Made by a program: the position numbers and the translations under genes. From Clarkia xantiana subsp. parviflora (Eukaryota; Streptophyta; Magnoliopsida; Myrtales; Onagraceae): a stretch of 64,000 bases of DNA. The notes beneath the pieces were generated by a model. It saw only the letters and a list, made by a program, of their open reading frames with translations. It did no database searches and was not told where the DNA came from. Every line of letters begins with the position of its first letter. Position 1 is the first letter of the stretch. The stretch spans positions 922,081 through 986,080 of the forward strand of contig JAPTYO010000020.1 in assembly GCA_036873135.1 (NCBI GenBank), written 5' to 3'. Positions 23,877-35,699 of the stretch are shown in pieces.

Positions 23877-24709
23877 TGATGGATAAATGTCCAATTCGGG
23901 TTCGTATTTACGCTTCGGGCCTCGCAAACACGTCAAAAATTACATCTCGTCTCAAAAAACGTCTCCCAAGGGGTCAAAACGGTCCGGAAACGCATTTACG
24001 CGTGACCGGACCGGACATCCGGATTGCGGTGCAATCCGGACGTCCGGGTTGCAAGCAATCCGGACCTCGCCGAATTGCCCAATTTCAACGAGGTCCGGGT
24101 TGCGTCACGGGTATTGCGCGACTGCCGTATCCGCGATTACCGTGTCCGCGATCACCGTTACGTGTAGAGAAGTCAAGTTCGCGCATTACCAATATGGATG
24201 ACGGTTCCCGCTTGTTTTCTTGAACCGTCGTCAAACCGCTTTAAAACCGGGTCCGGTCTCAAGGAAGCCTATAAATAGGAGGCCTTGGCCACCCATTTTC
24301 ACACACTCTCTCATTTGCCCAACTTTGGTATTTTGAGCTCTGGCTTCTCTCTAGAATTCTCTCTCTCTAGAAATTACATTTTTGCCACTATAGTAACTTA
24401 GGCATCGGAGAGGGCTCCGCTAGCACCACTCCCCCCTCTCCGTGCTAGCATTGGTCATTTGCGCAGGATCCGACGCTCGAGACACAGACTTGCCGGGTCA
24501 CAACCTTGCCGGGTCACAACCTTGCCGGGTCACAACCTTGCCGGGTCACAACCTTGCCGGGTCACAACCTTTCCGAGACTCAGACCTCACGCGGGAGTAA
24601 AGTCCGAACACTCGTCAGTGGCCCAACCTCCGCCTGACAGAAGGGTTACGGCCCGCACAATTACACAAACCGACGCGTCCCCGTGACCTCGTTCGTCCCG
24701 GACGCAACA
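23877..24709 (+). mobile_element. 3' LTR of the complete element
   Basis: 833 bp, matching the 5' LTR from TGATGG to GCAACA. It is longer by about 28 bp in the U3 hairpin region and by two extra 16-bp 'cttgccgggtcacaac' units (five here, three in the 5' LTR). TATAAATA is at 24270-24277. Confidence 0.93.
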
Positions 24710-24714
24710 TTGTC

Positions 24715-25330
24715 CGTTACCTAAGTCTTTCCCAAGTGGAGAGATCGCTTTTCGATGGCGATTCTTGTTGTCAAGTATTGAACCAATGACGAAGCAATAA
24801 CCCCAAGGAATCAGAATTCTCAAGGATTCCGTCCCGAAATCGTGTCCGAGTCGGGACATGCGTGACTTTCCCTCTAAAGTCGGGCTCGATCATTTTAGGA
24901 AAAATGCCAAATGACCCGAGCTCGTCCTGATTTTAGTATCAAACCATACTCATAGTATACTTAATGTAATTTTGTGGTTTGATTATGTAATTTTACATTG
25001 TATTGGGAATTTGATAAGTGTAGTTTTGAATCTTGATGATGTTTAAATTTGAGAAATTTGAAATTGTTATTAATATGATTTTTTAAAAAAAATTTGATAC
25101 TCGAAGTCACGCTTTATAAAGAGTATAGCTATATATATATATAGTTGGGGAGAATAAAACTATATCTCAAAATGTGTGTAATTCATCTAAGTTAACCTCT
25201 GACCAACCATTTTTCAAACTCGATAGATTTTTATAAAAAATCATAACTTTACATAATGTCCAAACTCATAAAGCTAACTAAATGCTAATAAAAGGTATGT
25301 TAGCACTGCTAGTCACAATATATGTTATTA
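24715..25330. other. Intergenic DNA right of the LTR element, no gene seen
   Basis: Starts with about 180 bp of moderate GC content that resembles no gene I recognise, then AT-rich sequence with a short (at)n run near 25130. Confidence 0.5.
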
Positions 25331-25355
25331 CTAGGTGGTTGATCCGCGTGTTGCG
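25331..25355 (-). mobile_element. Possible Helitron 3' terminus on the minus strand
   Basis: Read on the minus strand: a CCGC-aacac-GCGG hairpin, nine spacer bases, then CTAG followed by T. This is the layout of a Helitron 3' end. The matching 5' end was not found. Confidence 0.4.
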
Positions 25356-25872
25356 GAGTAATTAATTTGTTTACATAGTATTATCTGATTAAATTATCTG
25401 ATTTCAACCGTTGTACATATCTCAATATTGCCTAATTTAACTATTATAAATCCAACTACTCAACTGCAGTTTAAGACAAGGTTGTTAACATAGTATTTTG
25501 ATCAATGATCACAAGTTCATTTCCAAACACCTCACTTATTATACATTGACTTTTGTCACGTGCATGAACGTGTAAAGTAAAATGGCTTCAACAATTTTCT
25601 TAATTACTTTATTGTTGAAAATAAAACTAAAAATTTGAAAATTTTAGTGTTGAATAATACACTTTTTATTGCGTATTTATGTTGTGCCCACACGTATTGA
25701 TGATCATCGACTCAAATATTTATATTATACTTATAAAAAAATATAATGAAATCTCATATTAATATTGTAAAAATTAATACTACTTCAACTAAATATTTAA
25801 CATAGGAATGAATCAAATCATGTTATATGTACAAAGAAACTATAGAAATTTAATAAATAGGTTGTCCGTGTA

Positions 25873-26814
25873 TTTACCATATTTAGTGTGCATGTATGGT
25901 AAACGTAAGCCATTTCTTAATATCACCTTGCATATTTGGTAAGCCTATTTTTTATATTTGAAGTGTTTGTACAACCATAAAAAGTCACCGTTTAAAAATG
26001 ATAGATATCATTACACGTATACAAGTATACAAATTCGAGTTTTAGCTAATTTACCTAATTTTTAATATAACATTACTCGTAGTTCCGTTTTGAAAGAAAT
26101 TAGTTTTATTCACATTCCTTACTCTATAATATATATATATATATATATTATGGAATGGAATGATTTAAATTATTTTTCATTTTTTACTCCAAAACCCCAC
26201 TTATTTCATGATGCATATACAAGCTTTCAGATTTCAGACAATCTACTTAATTTTGCATTATAACTTCAATCGGAGCTCCGTTTTGAACGAGATTAGTCTA
26301 TTCACATTCCTACTCGACATAAGTGATTGTGGAGTGGTTTAAAAATTCATTTTGGACTCTAAAACAACATTTTCCCCATTACACATTCGAGTTTCGGCTT
26401 AATTTACCTTATAACCCTACTCGTAATTCCGTTTTGGACAATATTAGTTTTACTCACATTCTTATTCAACATATAAGATTGTTGAATGGTTTAGTTGAAT
26501 GGTTTAAAATAATTTTCATTTCGAACTCTAAAGCACAACTTTTTTCAAATCTAATAAGTAGTCAATATATAGAGCGTGTTGCTAGTTTGAATCTCCACAA
26601 AGCCTATTTAAATTCTCAATTACCACATCTTCTGATAGTTGAGTTTTAATTTAACTGACTTTATGCCACGAAACTTGATTCCTATACTAGCTAGTTGGAG
26701 TATACAATTTTTAAGTTTGAGGATTAAACTGAATGTAATTAATGTTGAAGGATGAGTTTACAAAAACTCATTTGTTTGAGATCCAATTAGCTGATAAGTT
26801 TGTATCTTCTTTCG
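25873..26814 (+). repeat. Upstream region of L-galactose dehydrogenase, second copy at 3304-4180
   Basis: Homologous along its length to 3304-4180. The site at 25873 is uninterrupted here, while in the other copy an LTR element is inserted at the same point. The segment ends about 200 bp before the dehydrogenase start codon and may include promoter sequence; no clear TATA box was fixed. Confidence 0.85.
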
Positions 26815-27019
26815 ACGAGAAGCAATATGCAGCAAAAAAAAAAATATATATTGTTTTTGTTTTTGTTTACAGAAGTTTCCTTTTTTGCGTCATCATCACC
26901 TTCTTCCTTTTACGCTTTCCTCATCCACTTTCGAATTTCGATACTCCCCTTCAGTTGCTTTGCTATAACTATCAGAGTATCAGTAGCATCATCACTAATC
27001 AGAGCTTTCTACTTTACCA

Positions 27020-28849
27020 ATGAAGAGCCAGTTTTCCTCAATGGCGTCGCCGCCGGTCAAACTTGAACTCCGGGAGCTTGGCGCCACTGGCCTCAAGCTC
27101 AGCTCCGTCGGCTTCGGCGCGTCGCCGCTTGGCAGCGTCTTTGGCCACGTCACTGAGGAGGAGGCGATCGCCACCGTCCGAGAAGCCTTCCGCCTCGGCA
27201 TCAACTTCTTCGACACTTCTCCGTGAGTATTTTCAATTTGATTCCGATATTGGTAGATTTGAGCTACAGGTTGACAGATCGATTCATATCACGAAACTGA
27301 TTCTCTCATTTCAAGATGATTTGATTCTTATCTTTCCCAGCAGTATTGAGTAGTTTTACTTATTCATGAGTTTTCTGTACAATCTTTAAGGTATTACGGA
27401 GCAACACTGTCTGAAAAGATGCTAGGTAAAGCGCTCAAAGCTTCAGGCCAGCCCAGAAGCGATTACATTGTGTCAACCAAATGCGGGCGATATATTGATG
27501 GTTTTGATTTCAGTGCTGAGAGAGTGACAAAAAGCATTGATGAGAGCTTAGACAGATTGCAACTTGATTATGTTGATATACTTCAATGCCATGACATTGA
27601 ATTTGGATCTCTTGATCAGGTGATTGATTAATCAGTTGAAACCTTAACTTTCTTAATATGTATAGATTCTTGTTGCATTGAAATGATGAATGAAACACAT
27701 ACCTTTTTTGAATTTCAGATTGTAAATGAGACTATTCCTGCTCTCCTGAAGCTAAAGGAAGCAGGAAAAATCCGTTTCGTCGGCATTACTGGGCTTCCAT
27801 TGGATGTCTTTACATATGTGCTTGATCGGGTGCCACCGGGTTCTGTTGATGTTATCCTATCGTATTGCCATTATAGCATAAATGACTCAACTCTCGAGGA
27901 TTTGCTGCCTTACTTGAAAAGCAAAGGTGTTGGTATAATTAGTGCATCTCCTCTAGCAATGGCGCTTCTGACTGAGAGTGGACCGCCTGAATGGCACCCG
28001 GCTTCACCTGAACTCAAGGTGCCATTTTGGACAGGATAATCTATTAACATAAACAAGATCCATAAGATTCTATTAGTTATTAGTTATTACATCTGGTTTC
28101 TGATAAGGAAGTATAAATTCATTTTTCCTTAATCCATATAACGTCGTGTTTGTGTTGTTTCTCAGTCTGCCTGTCAAACTGCTGCTGCCTTTTGTAAAAG
28201 CAAAGGGAAGAATATTTCAAAGTTGGCTCTGCAATATAGCTTGTCAAATAAATCAATTGCTTCAGTTCTGGTTGGCATGATCTCGGTTCAACAGGTTCAC
28301 TCTGAGCCCTTTCTCTTAATTAGTTACCGTTCTCTTGATTCTAGCCATATTTGTTTGTGATCAAAATAGGTCTCCTTTTCAACTAGAATGATGTTCCTTT
28401 AAGATTGTTGAGCCGTTTTTAACTGTGAATCGCGTTTAAGAGCATCTACTATATATTCAAGCATAAAAACACAAAGATACAATTGTTGGTAGATGTAGCT
28501 AATGATTTATCCATTGACAAAAGACACCCTGCAAGGAATCTTTCATATTAAAAGACAGGATTGTGCTTCATATTTTGTCTGTCTTGGATAATGTTCATGT
28601 TTATTATAGTCCTGACATGAACATGAAGTATGCAGCATGCTTGTCATATTGAATATCTTAAAAGCTGTCTCATATGGTAACTGCCTTTCGTGCTTTACAG
28701 TTGTAATTTGATTCCAGGTTGTGGAGAATGTTGCTGCTGCGATAGAGCTTGAGACTGTTGGCATCGACAAAGAGACCGTATCTGAAGTCGAAGCAATCCT
28801 CAAACCGGTGAAGAATCAGACATGGCCGAGCGGCATTCAACAGAGCTAA
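27020..28849 (+). CDS. L-galactose dehydrogenase
   Basis: NAD-dependent aldo-keto reductase that oxidises L-galactose to L-galactono-1,4-lactone, the penultimate step of the Smirnoff-Wheeler ascorbate pathway, in the cytosol. Five exons: 27020-27222, 27391-27619, 27719-28018, 28166-28294 and 28718-28849; all join in frame with GT-AG introns, giving 330 residues. A second in-frame ATG at 27041 gives 323, closer to the usual size of about 320. Visible motifs: 'GFGASPLGSVFG' near the N-terminus; tetrad candidates Asp and Tyr in 'FFDTSPYYG', Lys in 'STKCGRY' and His in 'QCHDIEFGS'; then 'ITGLPLDVFTYVLDRVPPG' and the C-terminal 'VEAILKPVKN-TWPSGI' pattern. It matches what I recall of the Arabidopsis enzyme throughout and appears intact. 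Confidence 0.96.
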
Positions 28850-29206
28850 GTGTAGTTGCAGCTCTCTTTCACCATTGTGTAATGCTGCGTTTGGTGTAAA
28901 TTATGTTTCTGCAGAATAATGGTTCTTCTCAAAGTTGAAGCCTCTGTTATTGTATTTCTATGGTTTGTGTTAAAGTTCAGCAGAACTGTTTGACTATAAT
29001 AATATTTCCTACTTGAGCAATCCCCATTTTTAATTTTTATTGTTCAAGAGTTCGATGTGAGCATAACAACAAAACCACCATCCACGATCTAAATTTGGCC
29101 CCCAATAGTAAATGATATACATGGTAGCAGAATAATAAAAAAAATTAAAATATAAAAAAAAAAGTATTGAGGCCAAAGTGCAATTTAGATAAACTTAAGG
29201 TGCTAA
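28850..29206. other. 3' flank of L-galactose dehydrogenase
   Basis: Transcribed 3' untranslated region probably extends past 28900 (T-rich, 'aataat' near 28915 and 29000). No other gene before the MITE. Confidence 0.5.
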
Positions 29207-29908
29207 GGGGGTGTTTGGATGGATATAATGTGAGATTAATTACTTGAAAGTAAGATTACAGGTAATGTGAGCTACGTAATGTAATGTTAAATTTGAGTGT
29301 TTGGTTGTACTGTAATTTGGAATGTAATTTTAGATTACAATGTTTGATATGTGTTGTAGTGTGGCTTTATTATTATATTAATATATAAAAGAGTATATTA
29401 TATCTTAATATGATTAGATTTGAAAGAATATATATTGTTGACAACAACTAACTTCTTATAGATTATGTGTGTGGTTAATAGTTAATACTTATAGTCATTT
29501 ATGAATTCTATAGACTAAATATTTAAACTCAATACACATAACTAATAAAATTTTATTAATTAAAACATTATATATAGTTTTATAAGATAATTTTTCATAT
29601 AAAAAATGCAACAAAATAGACTTACTCATCTTATACGAACATAGTGTGCATTATTATTTATTATAATAATAAGTTATGAAATTTATTAAAAATAAAAAGC
29701 TAATAATAATATTATTATAATAAACTATAAATATAATGCAAAATATTTTATCTATTTAATAAATAATAACAAAGTAATAACACTTTGTTATATTGGACGT
29801 AATCTCACATTACATTTATTTTTTTATGTAAACGTTGAATATAGTTTTAAACTTTAAACGTAATCCTATATTACAGTAGGCATTTTTTCGTTACAACCAA
29901 ACACCCCC
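29207..29908. mobile_element. Tourist-like MITE (PIF/Harbinger type)
   Basis: Terminal inverted repeats GGGGGTGTTTGG and CCAAACACCCCC enclose about 702 bp of AT-rich non-coding DNA. The 3-bp duplication TAA flanks both ends (29204-29206 and 29909-29911), as expected for PIF/Harbinger-derived MITEs. It sits between the dehydrogenase and the pyrophosphatase promoter. Confidence 0.88.
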
Positions 29909-30060
29909 TAAAAAGTAAAATAATTACCGGTTTCCAATATTAGCCGCCTTTATCGAGGGAAGACGAAGCTGTTCGCGCCTATCAGCAGCGTACACCACAT
30001 CTGCGTTTGTGGTTCACTCTCCTCCAGTCTCCACTTTCTCTCTCTCTCCGACTCGCTGCC

Positions 30061-32753
30061 ATGGCCTCCGTGAGGGTACTTCCGGCTGCCGCCAGTAGCG
30101 CCACCTCCTGCCTCCTATCCAAGACCCCATTTCTGAAACCCCTGGGCCCTAGCAATCTTCGGTTTAGCCGTAAGCAAGCGCCGCCATCTTTGTCGCGGCG
30201 GCTGTTCACCTGCAGAGCTATTTACAACCCTGAGATCCAGACTAAGGAGGAGGGGAAACCCGAGACGCTGGACTACAGAGTCTTCTATGTGGATAATGCT
30301 GGCAAAAAGGTAATTCTGTGCTCGCTGGTGCTGATTGAATTATGAAAGGAGAAGAATGTATTCAACTCGATGCCTCTTTGATCAATGATCCAGTACTGTT
30401 CAGAATATACGTCTATGATCGTTATTGGTTCGAAACATGTACATTTGACTTTTGTTGTTTTTCGCAATTTGAATAGAATCATGAGTTTTGCTCAATTTTC
30501 GACTGTTTACTTTTGCGTAAACTCTTGATCAATTTGGAAAGTCGAGGTTCTTCTATTACTGCAGCAGCGTGATTTTCTTCAATGATACGAAATTTTCAAA
30601 TGCAGATCCATTCATTTCACATGCTACGCTCCAATTTTTCTTATTTAATTTAATTTATCATGTGCCAGATTTTGGTCATACATTAATCGGTCATCCTCAT
30701 TATCTCAATTTAGACTAAGTTTCATATGTTATTGCAGAGTGTTATTGGCTTCATGATCTGCCACTATGGTCCAATTTCCAATTGATTTTCTTGAAACTGA
30801 GATATCTTTGATATCCATGTCTACTAAAAGTCCGAACTACCTCTGAATTTATAGTTCGGTTCTCTATCCACCTGCTGAGAAACTAGTGCTTGTGATGCAG
30901 ATTTCCCCGTGGCATGATATACCGTTGCATTTAGGTGATGGGGTTTTTAACTTTGTGGTTGAAATACCAAAAGAATCAAGTGCAAAGATGGAGGTGGCTA
31001 CTGACGAGCTGTTCACTCCAATCAAGCAGGATACTAAGAAGGGCAAATTGCGATATTACCCGTAAGAAACTCTTCCTTTAAAGAATAACTGCATTTCAGC
31101 TGAAAAATAGAACTTGTTCTCTTGTCTTTTACCATGGTTTTTGATATGCATTCAGCTACAATATCAACTGGAACTATGGACTTCTTCCACAAACATGGGA
31201 GGACCCATCTTTTGCTAATTCTGAAGTTGAAGGGGCATTTGGGGATAATGATCCTGGTAATTTTTTATTCAAAAGATTTACTGTATGTTTGGGGATAAAG
31301 ATCCTGGTTACTTTATCTTATATTTTTGAACTTATTGAAATTTATTTGACTCTGATTCGTGCATAACTTTCAATCTTTAGTTGATGTTGTTGAGATTGGT
31401 GAAAGTCGAAGAAAGATTGGGCAGATTCTGAAGGTCAAACCGTTGGCTGCTTTAGCTATGATTGATGAGGGTGAACTAGACTGGAAAATAATAGCAATTT
31501 CATTGGATGATCCCAAGGCTCCACTTGTCAATGATATAGGTGATGTTGAGAAGCATTTTCCGGTATGTACTCATTAAGTTAGCCTCTTTTTTTAATGCCC
31601 TACCACTGCTGCCATTTCTCATCTGTTCATTTGTTAAACCATGCTATTGCCTTAAATAGTTCTTTTGCTACATGCCTACTCTATCTTCACGTTATTGGCT
31701 CTTTTATGGTTGCTTGGTACTGTGGATATAAGTGGTTTCCCCACTGGAGATTAAGATGCAGATAGTTTGCTGATGGACTATGTTTTATTACACAATTAAA
31801 ATAGATTAGAATTTTTCAAAATCATTTTCCAGAAAAAAGATTAGCTAGTTAGTATAAATTGAAAGTAGTAGAATCTGCAGTAGCAGGGCAATAAAAGCAC
31901 GTTTTTTTTTTTATACATTAAAGCTTGCAAATGTTTACTTCAGGGATTTTTCTTTTGTTCGTTAAATTTCAGGGATTTACTAATTCGTAAAGATTGAATG
32001 TAGTATAACTTGCACCAGCAAGGCTATAAAAGCACCGTGTTGACAATCTGTCTCAATAGAATACTGCTAAATAAGCTTCTTGGTGTGGGCTTTGTAGCCA
32101 AAAAGTTCTATGGCTAAAGGAAAAGATAATGGTTTTTTTTGGTGCAAATTGTTGCTTTTGTTAGAATCATATAAAGATGATAAAGGAAAAGAGGAATGGT
32201 CAGGTTTGTTAGACGTTACTATCATATAAAGGCTATCCAGTTTTTGACTGTTCTCGTTAACGTCTTTTAATATATACATATATACACATACATATATATA
32301 TATATATATTCTGATGTGGCTGCTATGATCTGTAGGGAACTCTTACGGCAATCAGGGACTGGTTCCGTGACTACAAAATTCCTGATGGAAAACCAGCTAA
32401 TAGATTCGGTCTTGGCAACAAGGCAGCAAATAAGGTAACTTCATGGACTTGTATGCTGTGTTTTACACTTGAGAAGCTCAGAACAGTAAATTACTCTTCT
32501 TGATTCCTCTATGATCTGTCCAGAATAAGGTTCTTCCAGATGATGTAATGTATTAATATTGATTCATGAAGTAACTTTAATGCCCGTTCTTGAAATGCCT
32601 TGCCACATGTGATGATACAATACGAGTCTGGTTTGATTATACATTTTTAACCGTGTGCAGGATTATGCTCTCAAGATCATAACCGAGACTAACGAGTCCT
32701 GGGCCAAACTAGTCAAGAGATCGATCCCCTCCGGTGAGTTGTCACTTGTGTAA
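30061..32753 (+). CDS. Soluble inorganic pyrophosphatase, plastid type
   Basis: Hydrolyses pyrophosphate to phosphate with Mg2+, pulling plastid biosynthesis (for example ADP-glucose formation) forward. Six exons: 30061-30309, 30901-31061, 31156-31256, 31381-31562, 32336-32434 and 32661-32753, total 294 residues. The first 60 or so residues are Ser/Ala/Arg-rich with few acids, a transit peptide, ending near 'TCRAIYNPE'. The family I core follows: 'ISPWHDIPL', 'FVVEIPK', 'YNINWNYGLLPQTWEDP', the signature 'GDNDPVDVVEIG' (which crosses an intron), 'ALAMIDEGELDWKIIAI' and 'WFRDYKIPDGKPAN'. All expected acidic and lysine positions seem present. Length and order match plant PPA6-type enzymes. A (ta)n run lies in the long fourth intron. 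Confidence 0.96.
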
Positions 32754-33119
32754 ATGATCAAGGTGGACAACAATCTTTTCTCACAACATAATTTGCCTCA
32801 GCAATTCTTAGCTGCTGCTCTGTCACTGCTGAGGTTTCTTTCTTCCCTTTCATTTATAGAGCTGGACAGTGTATTGTGGACATGGCAATCTTGATTGAAT
32901 TCTTTATCCAGATTGTTTACTGACAATGAATTGATATTTACATCTTCTACATCGGCATCTCTATATTTGCACAATTACAATGTCATCTTCATATTCATAT
33001 TCACCAATCTCCCATCAAAGGGGGTCAATCAAAAACTTGGACAAAACCTTACAAACAACAGAAAGAACATGTCAAACAACTCACTGAAATCTCTCTTCTT
33101 CTCATTGACATCAACTAAA
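32754..33119. other. Convergent 3' region between pyrophosphatase and NAC gene
   Basis: 366 bp separate the two stop codons on opposite strands. It probably holds both 3' untranslated regions; no separate gene is seen. Confidence 0.5.
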
Positions 33120-34093
33120 CTAGTAAAGTGCAGCCTGTATAGCTGCTTGGTCCAGCTCTTCCTGATTGAAGAGATCTGTGATAGAGATGTAGTCCTCGTA
33201 CGCCATGTCATAGTTATTTACCATGCTGTTGTTCTCACTCTGTTGTTCATCACTACTCGGCTTATCATCGACACTCTGCTTCATGGGTTGTTCAGAGTCT
33301 GTTGATATTTCTGATTCAGTGCTTAGTTGAATCAATATGCTTTCCTCTTTGACTTGTGGGTTTTCGAGCTGCTGATCTGCAACAGACTGAGGAAAACTGC
33401 TTCCTTGTCGAGCTCCATTACTGAAAGACTTTGCAGGTGTGTTGGTTTTCCTCTGCTTTACTTGCTTGTTCTTCTTTTTCTTCCTCTTTATGTGGCAGAG
33501 GGCAAAGGCAGCCTGGATTAAACAAGCAATGATTACTAAAAGATGAGATTTTCTGCAACAAACAAAGAAGAAAATACCTTGTCATCTTTGGGTCTTGATC
33601 CTAGACAATATTCGTGCATGACCCAGTCGGTCTTGCACGAACTTCTCAACGGACCTTGGTGATACACAAAGTACCTCTTGATCCACATCACTTCCTCTGT
33701 TGCTTCATCTTGTACAACTTGTTTCTCACTTGTTTCTTTCCAGAAACCATCTCTTGTCTTCCTTTTTGTATAACCGTTCTTGTTGCTGTCACGGGGACAG
33801 AAGAAGTAGCAGTAGTTGCCATCGGACTTCTCATCCGAAATTTCTGCAAAACATAGTAAATGATCTGAATTTCTCGATCAGGGTATCGAATCGAAGAATT
33901 GATGATGTGGAGATGCAAACTCACCATCGTAAACTTCGTTCAGCTTCGGTGGCTCGTGGCTGTAGATATCGATCTCAGGAATGACACGATCTGCAAATTT
34001 GAGATGCTTCCTTTTCAAGTAATGATTGACAAGTTCATCATCAGTTGGGTGGAATCTCATTCCAACTAATTTTCTTTTCAGTGCCATCACCAA
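33120..34093 (-). CDS. NAC-domain transcription factor
   Basis: DNA-binding regulator. Minus-strand exons 34093-33925, 33843-33578 and 33512-33120 join in frame to 275 residues; the second Met (34087-34085) is an equally good start. Subdomain A 'VGMRFHPTDDELVNHYLKRK' and subdomain B 'VIPEIDIYSHEPPKLNEVYD' are clear. The second exon carries 'SDGNYCYFFCPRD' (C) and 'KTDWVMHEYCLG' (E). Subdomain D is atypical: 'TRDGFWKETSEKQVV' where most NACs have a GYWKATG-type motif. The tail has a Lys-rich block ('HIKRKKKKNKQ', possible nuclear signal) and an acidic Ser/Gln-rich end 'DLFNQEELDQAAIQAAL'. No membrane anchor is seen. Introns fall at places usual for NAC genes. Confidence 0.92.
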
Positions 34094-34335
34094 GAATGGT
34101 TAAGAACAGAGAGATGATGAAGCCAAAAGAGATGGATATACAGAGAGAGGGTAGTAGAAAGAGTCTTGTTGTTTTTGTTTAGAAAATGGAGAATTTTTAA
34201 AGTGAGAGCATAGTGAACAGCATCCACCTTTTTATACTGAACAATACGGTAAGATGACTTCGAAACCGCGTTCTCCCTTCATTAACAAGTGCCCGCGTTT
34301 ATTTTTATTTTTATTTATATAATAATAATAATATA
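34094..34335 (-). promoter_or_regulatory. NAC gene leader and promoter region
   Basis: Upstream of the NAC start on the minus strand; the region has purine/pyrimidine-rich leader DNA and 'tataaaaagg' on the minus strand near 34230, a possible TATA element. It ends at the target duplication of a MITE. Confidence 0.45.
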
Positions 34336-35123
34336 GAGTTAAGAACGTAAGAGGAGGCCTAAATAATGCCCCGGGTTAACATGAGAGGTGTGAATGTTCA
34401 AATGTTAATAGGTCTGAATTATCATGTTTGTTGTTTTTCAGTTTTCCGTCCAAATTTTCTGTCAAATTTAACAGAACCACGTGAAATGTCAGAACTACCA
34501 ATTTGCAATTATTTAAACAATTTAGCAGTTTAATTAATGAAATATGAAATGTCTAAAATACCTCTGCCCACTAATTATGCTCTTAAAGCCACCACGGCTC
34601 CGGCCATCGCCACCCGACGACCACCACCCCGACTCCATCAACTGCCACCCGGCGACCACCACCCCAGCTCCGGCGACCACCACCCAACTCCGGCGACCGC
34701 CTCCGATTCGGGCCAATCGGGGCCGGTAGCTCCGATTTGGACCCAATCGGAGCCGTGGTGGTGGTAGCTCCGATTTCGGAGCCGTGGTGGCGGTCGCCGG
34801 AGTTGGGTGGTGGTCGCCGGAGCTGGGGTGGTGGTCGCCGGGTGGCGGTGGCCGGAGCCGTGGTGGCTTTAAGGGCATTTTCGTCTTTTCAGGTCAAGCA
34901 TGTGAGGGGCACACTTTGGTCGGAGGGAATTTTCGGGATTTAAGTTTATTTTCGGTTACATGCTTGGCATGTGACCAAATTCCGTTAGTTTTAACGGTAA
35001 AAATTGACGGAGACCTCTTATATTAACAAAGTTAAAAATTCAGACTCTTAATATTAACATTTGAACATTCAGACCTCTTGTTAACATGGGTCATTATTCA
35101 GACTCTTCTTATGTTCTTAACCC
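34336..35123. mobile_element. Mutator-like MITE with GC-rich foldback core
   Basis: Ends GAGTTAAGAAC and GTTCTTAACCC are inverted repeats extending about 85 bp. The 9-bp target duplication AATAATATA flanks both sides (34327-34335 and 35124-35132), a hallmark of Mutator-like elements. The core (about 34590-34865) is a large inverted repeat of 'ccggcgaccaccacc'-like sequence. Frames inside the GC-rich core are not genes. A second, interrupted copy occupies 37131-39037. Confidence 0.9.
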
Positions 35124-35185
35124 AATAATATATAATAATTAATACTATAAATACCGACGTTCTAAACTGTAAAACGATTCTATTG

Positions 35186-35415
35186 GGGGAAAAGTATGTA
35201 AAACATGCAACATGTTTGAAAAAAATGGTTTTATGGATCAATAAGTTCTAAAATGTACAACATGTTTGAAAAAGATGGTATTTTGAACATTTAGGCATTT
35301 ATTATGTTGTGTAGAACATAAAACCATCTTTTTCAAACATGTTGTACGCTTTAAAACATATTGGTCCATAAAACTATCTTTTTCAAACATATTGCATGTT
35401 TTACATACTTTTCCC
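35186..35415. mobile_element. Small foldback MITE
   Basis: About 230 bp that is nearly one long inverted repeat: 'ggggaaaagtatgtaaaaca' at the left pairs with 'tgttttacatacttttccc' at the right. Flanks ATTCTATTG (35177-35185) and ATTCAATTG (35416-35424) are a 9-bp duplication with one mismatch, suggesting a Mutator-type transposase. Confidence 0.8.
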
Positions 35416-35499
35416 ATTCAATTGGTGCAACAATATGCGTTTTGACGAGCAATGTTACACGAAATACTAGGCAGTTGTAGCCAAGGTGTCTAATGGTGG

Positions 35500-35660
35500 A
35501 CACAATACAATATTACTCAGTCTCCGATCTTCTGAGTGCCTCAGATCCATGAATCTGGTTGATGACATATTCCGAGTCAGACTCAATAAGCACGAACCAT
35601 GATCGCAAGTTGAACCGCTGTGAGTATGACTTGTGCTTCCACGTTGATCACACTAATTTC
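35500..35660 (-). pseudogene. RNase H-like (RVT_3) fragment
   Basis: On the minus strand 'INVEAQVILTAVQLAI' and, after a one-base frameshift, 'LIESDSEYVINQI' correspond to 'INVEARAILHGIELAV' and 'IIESDSKYVVNQI' of the intact frame at 57554. These are the parts around the catalytic Glu and Asp of plant LINE-type or stand-alone RNase H domains. Frameshifted and truncated on both sides. Confidence 0.65.
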
Positions 35661-35699
35661 TAATAAAAAAACGTTCATTCCGTCGACTAGAGCCCTAAT

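Larger units (their letters stand above)
15018..24714 (+). mobile_element. Complete non-autonomous Tat-like Ty3/gypsy element
   Basis: Two LTRs (15023-15793 and 23877-24709) are flanked by the 5-bp target duplication TTGTC (15018-15022 and 24710-24714). Inside are a primer-binding site, one long gag-protease-gag-like frame broken by one stop, and about 4.9 kb of mostly tandem-repeated DNA, then a purine-rich tract. No reverse transcriptase, RNase H or integrase motif was found, so it would depend on enzymes from a related element. By eye the LTRs differ by about ten substitutions plus repeat-number indels, which points to a fairly recent insertion. A sister copy occupies 1-3303 and a more distant relative starts at 62004. 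Confidence 0.9.

Noticed and set aside
34534..34878. Pro/His-rich frames on both strands in the GC-rich MITE core (also 37154-37536)
   Set aside because: They mirror the inverted repeat of a MITE with a clear 9-bp duplication.
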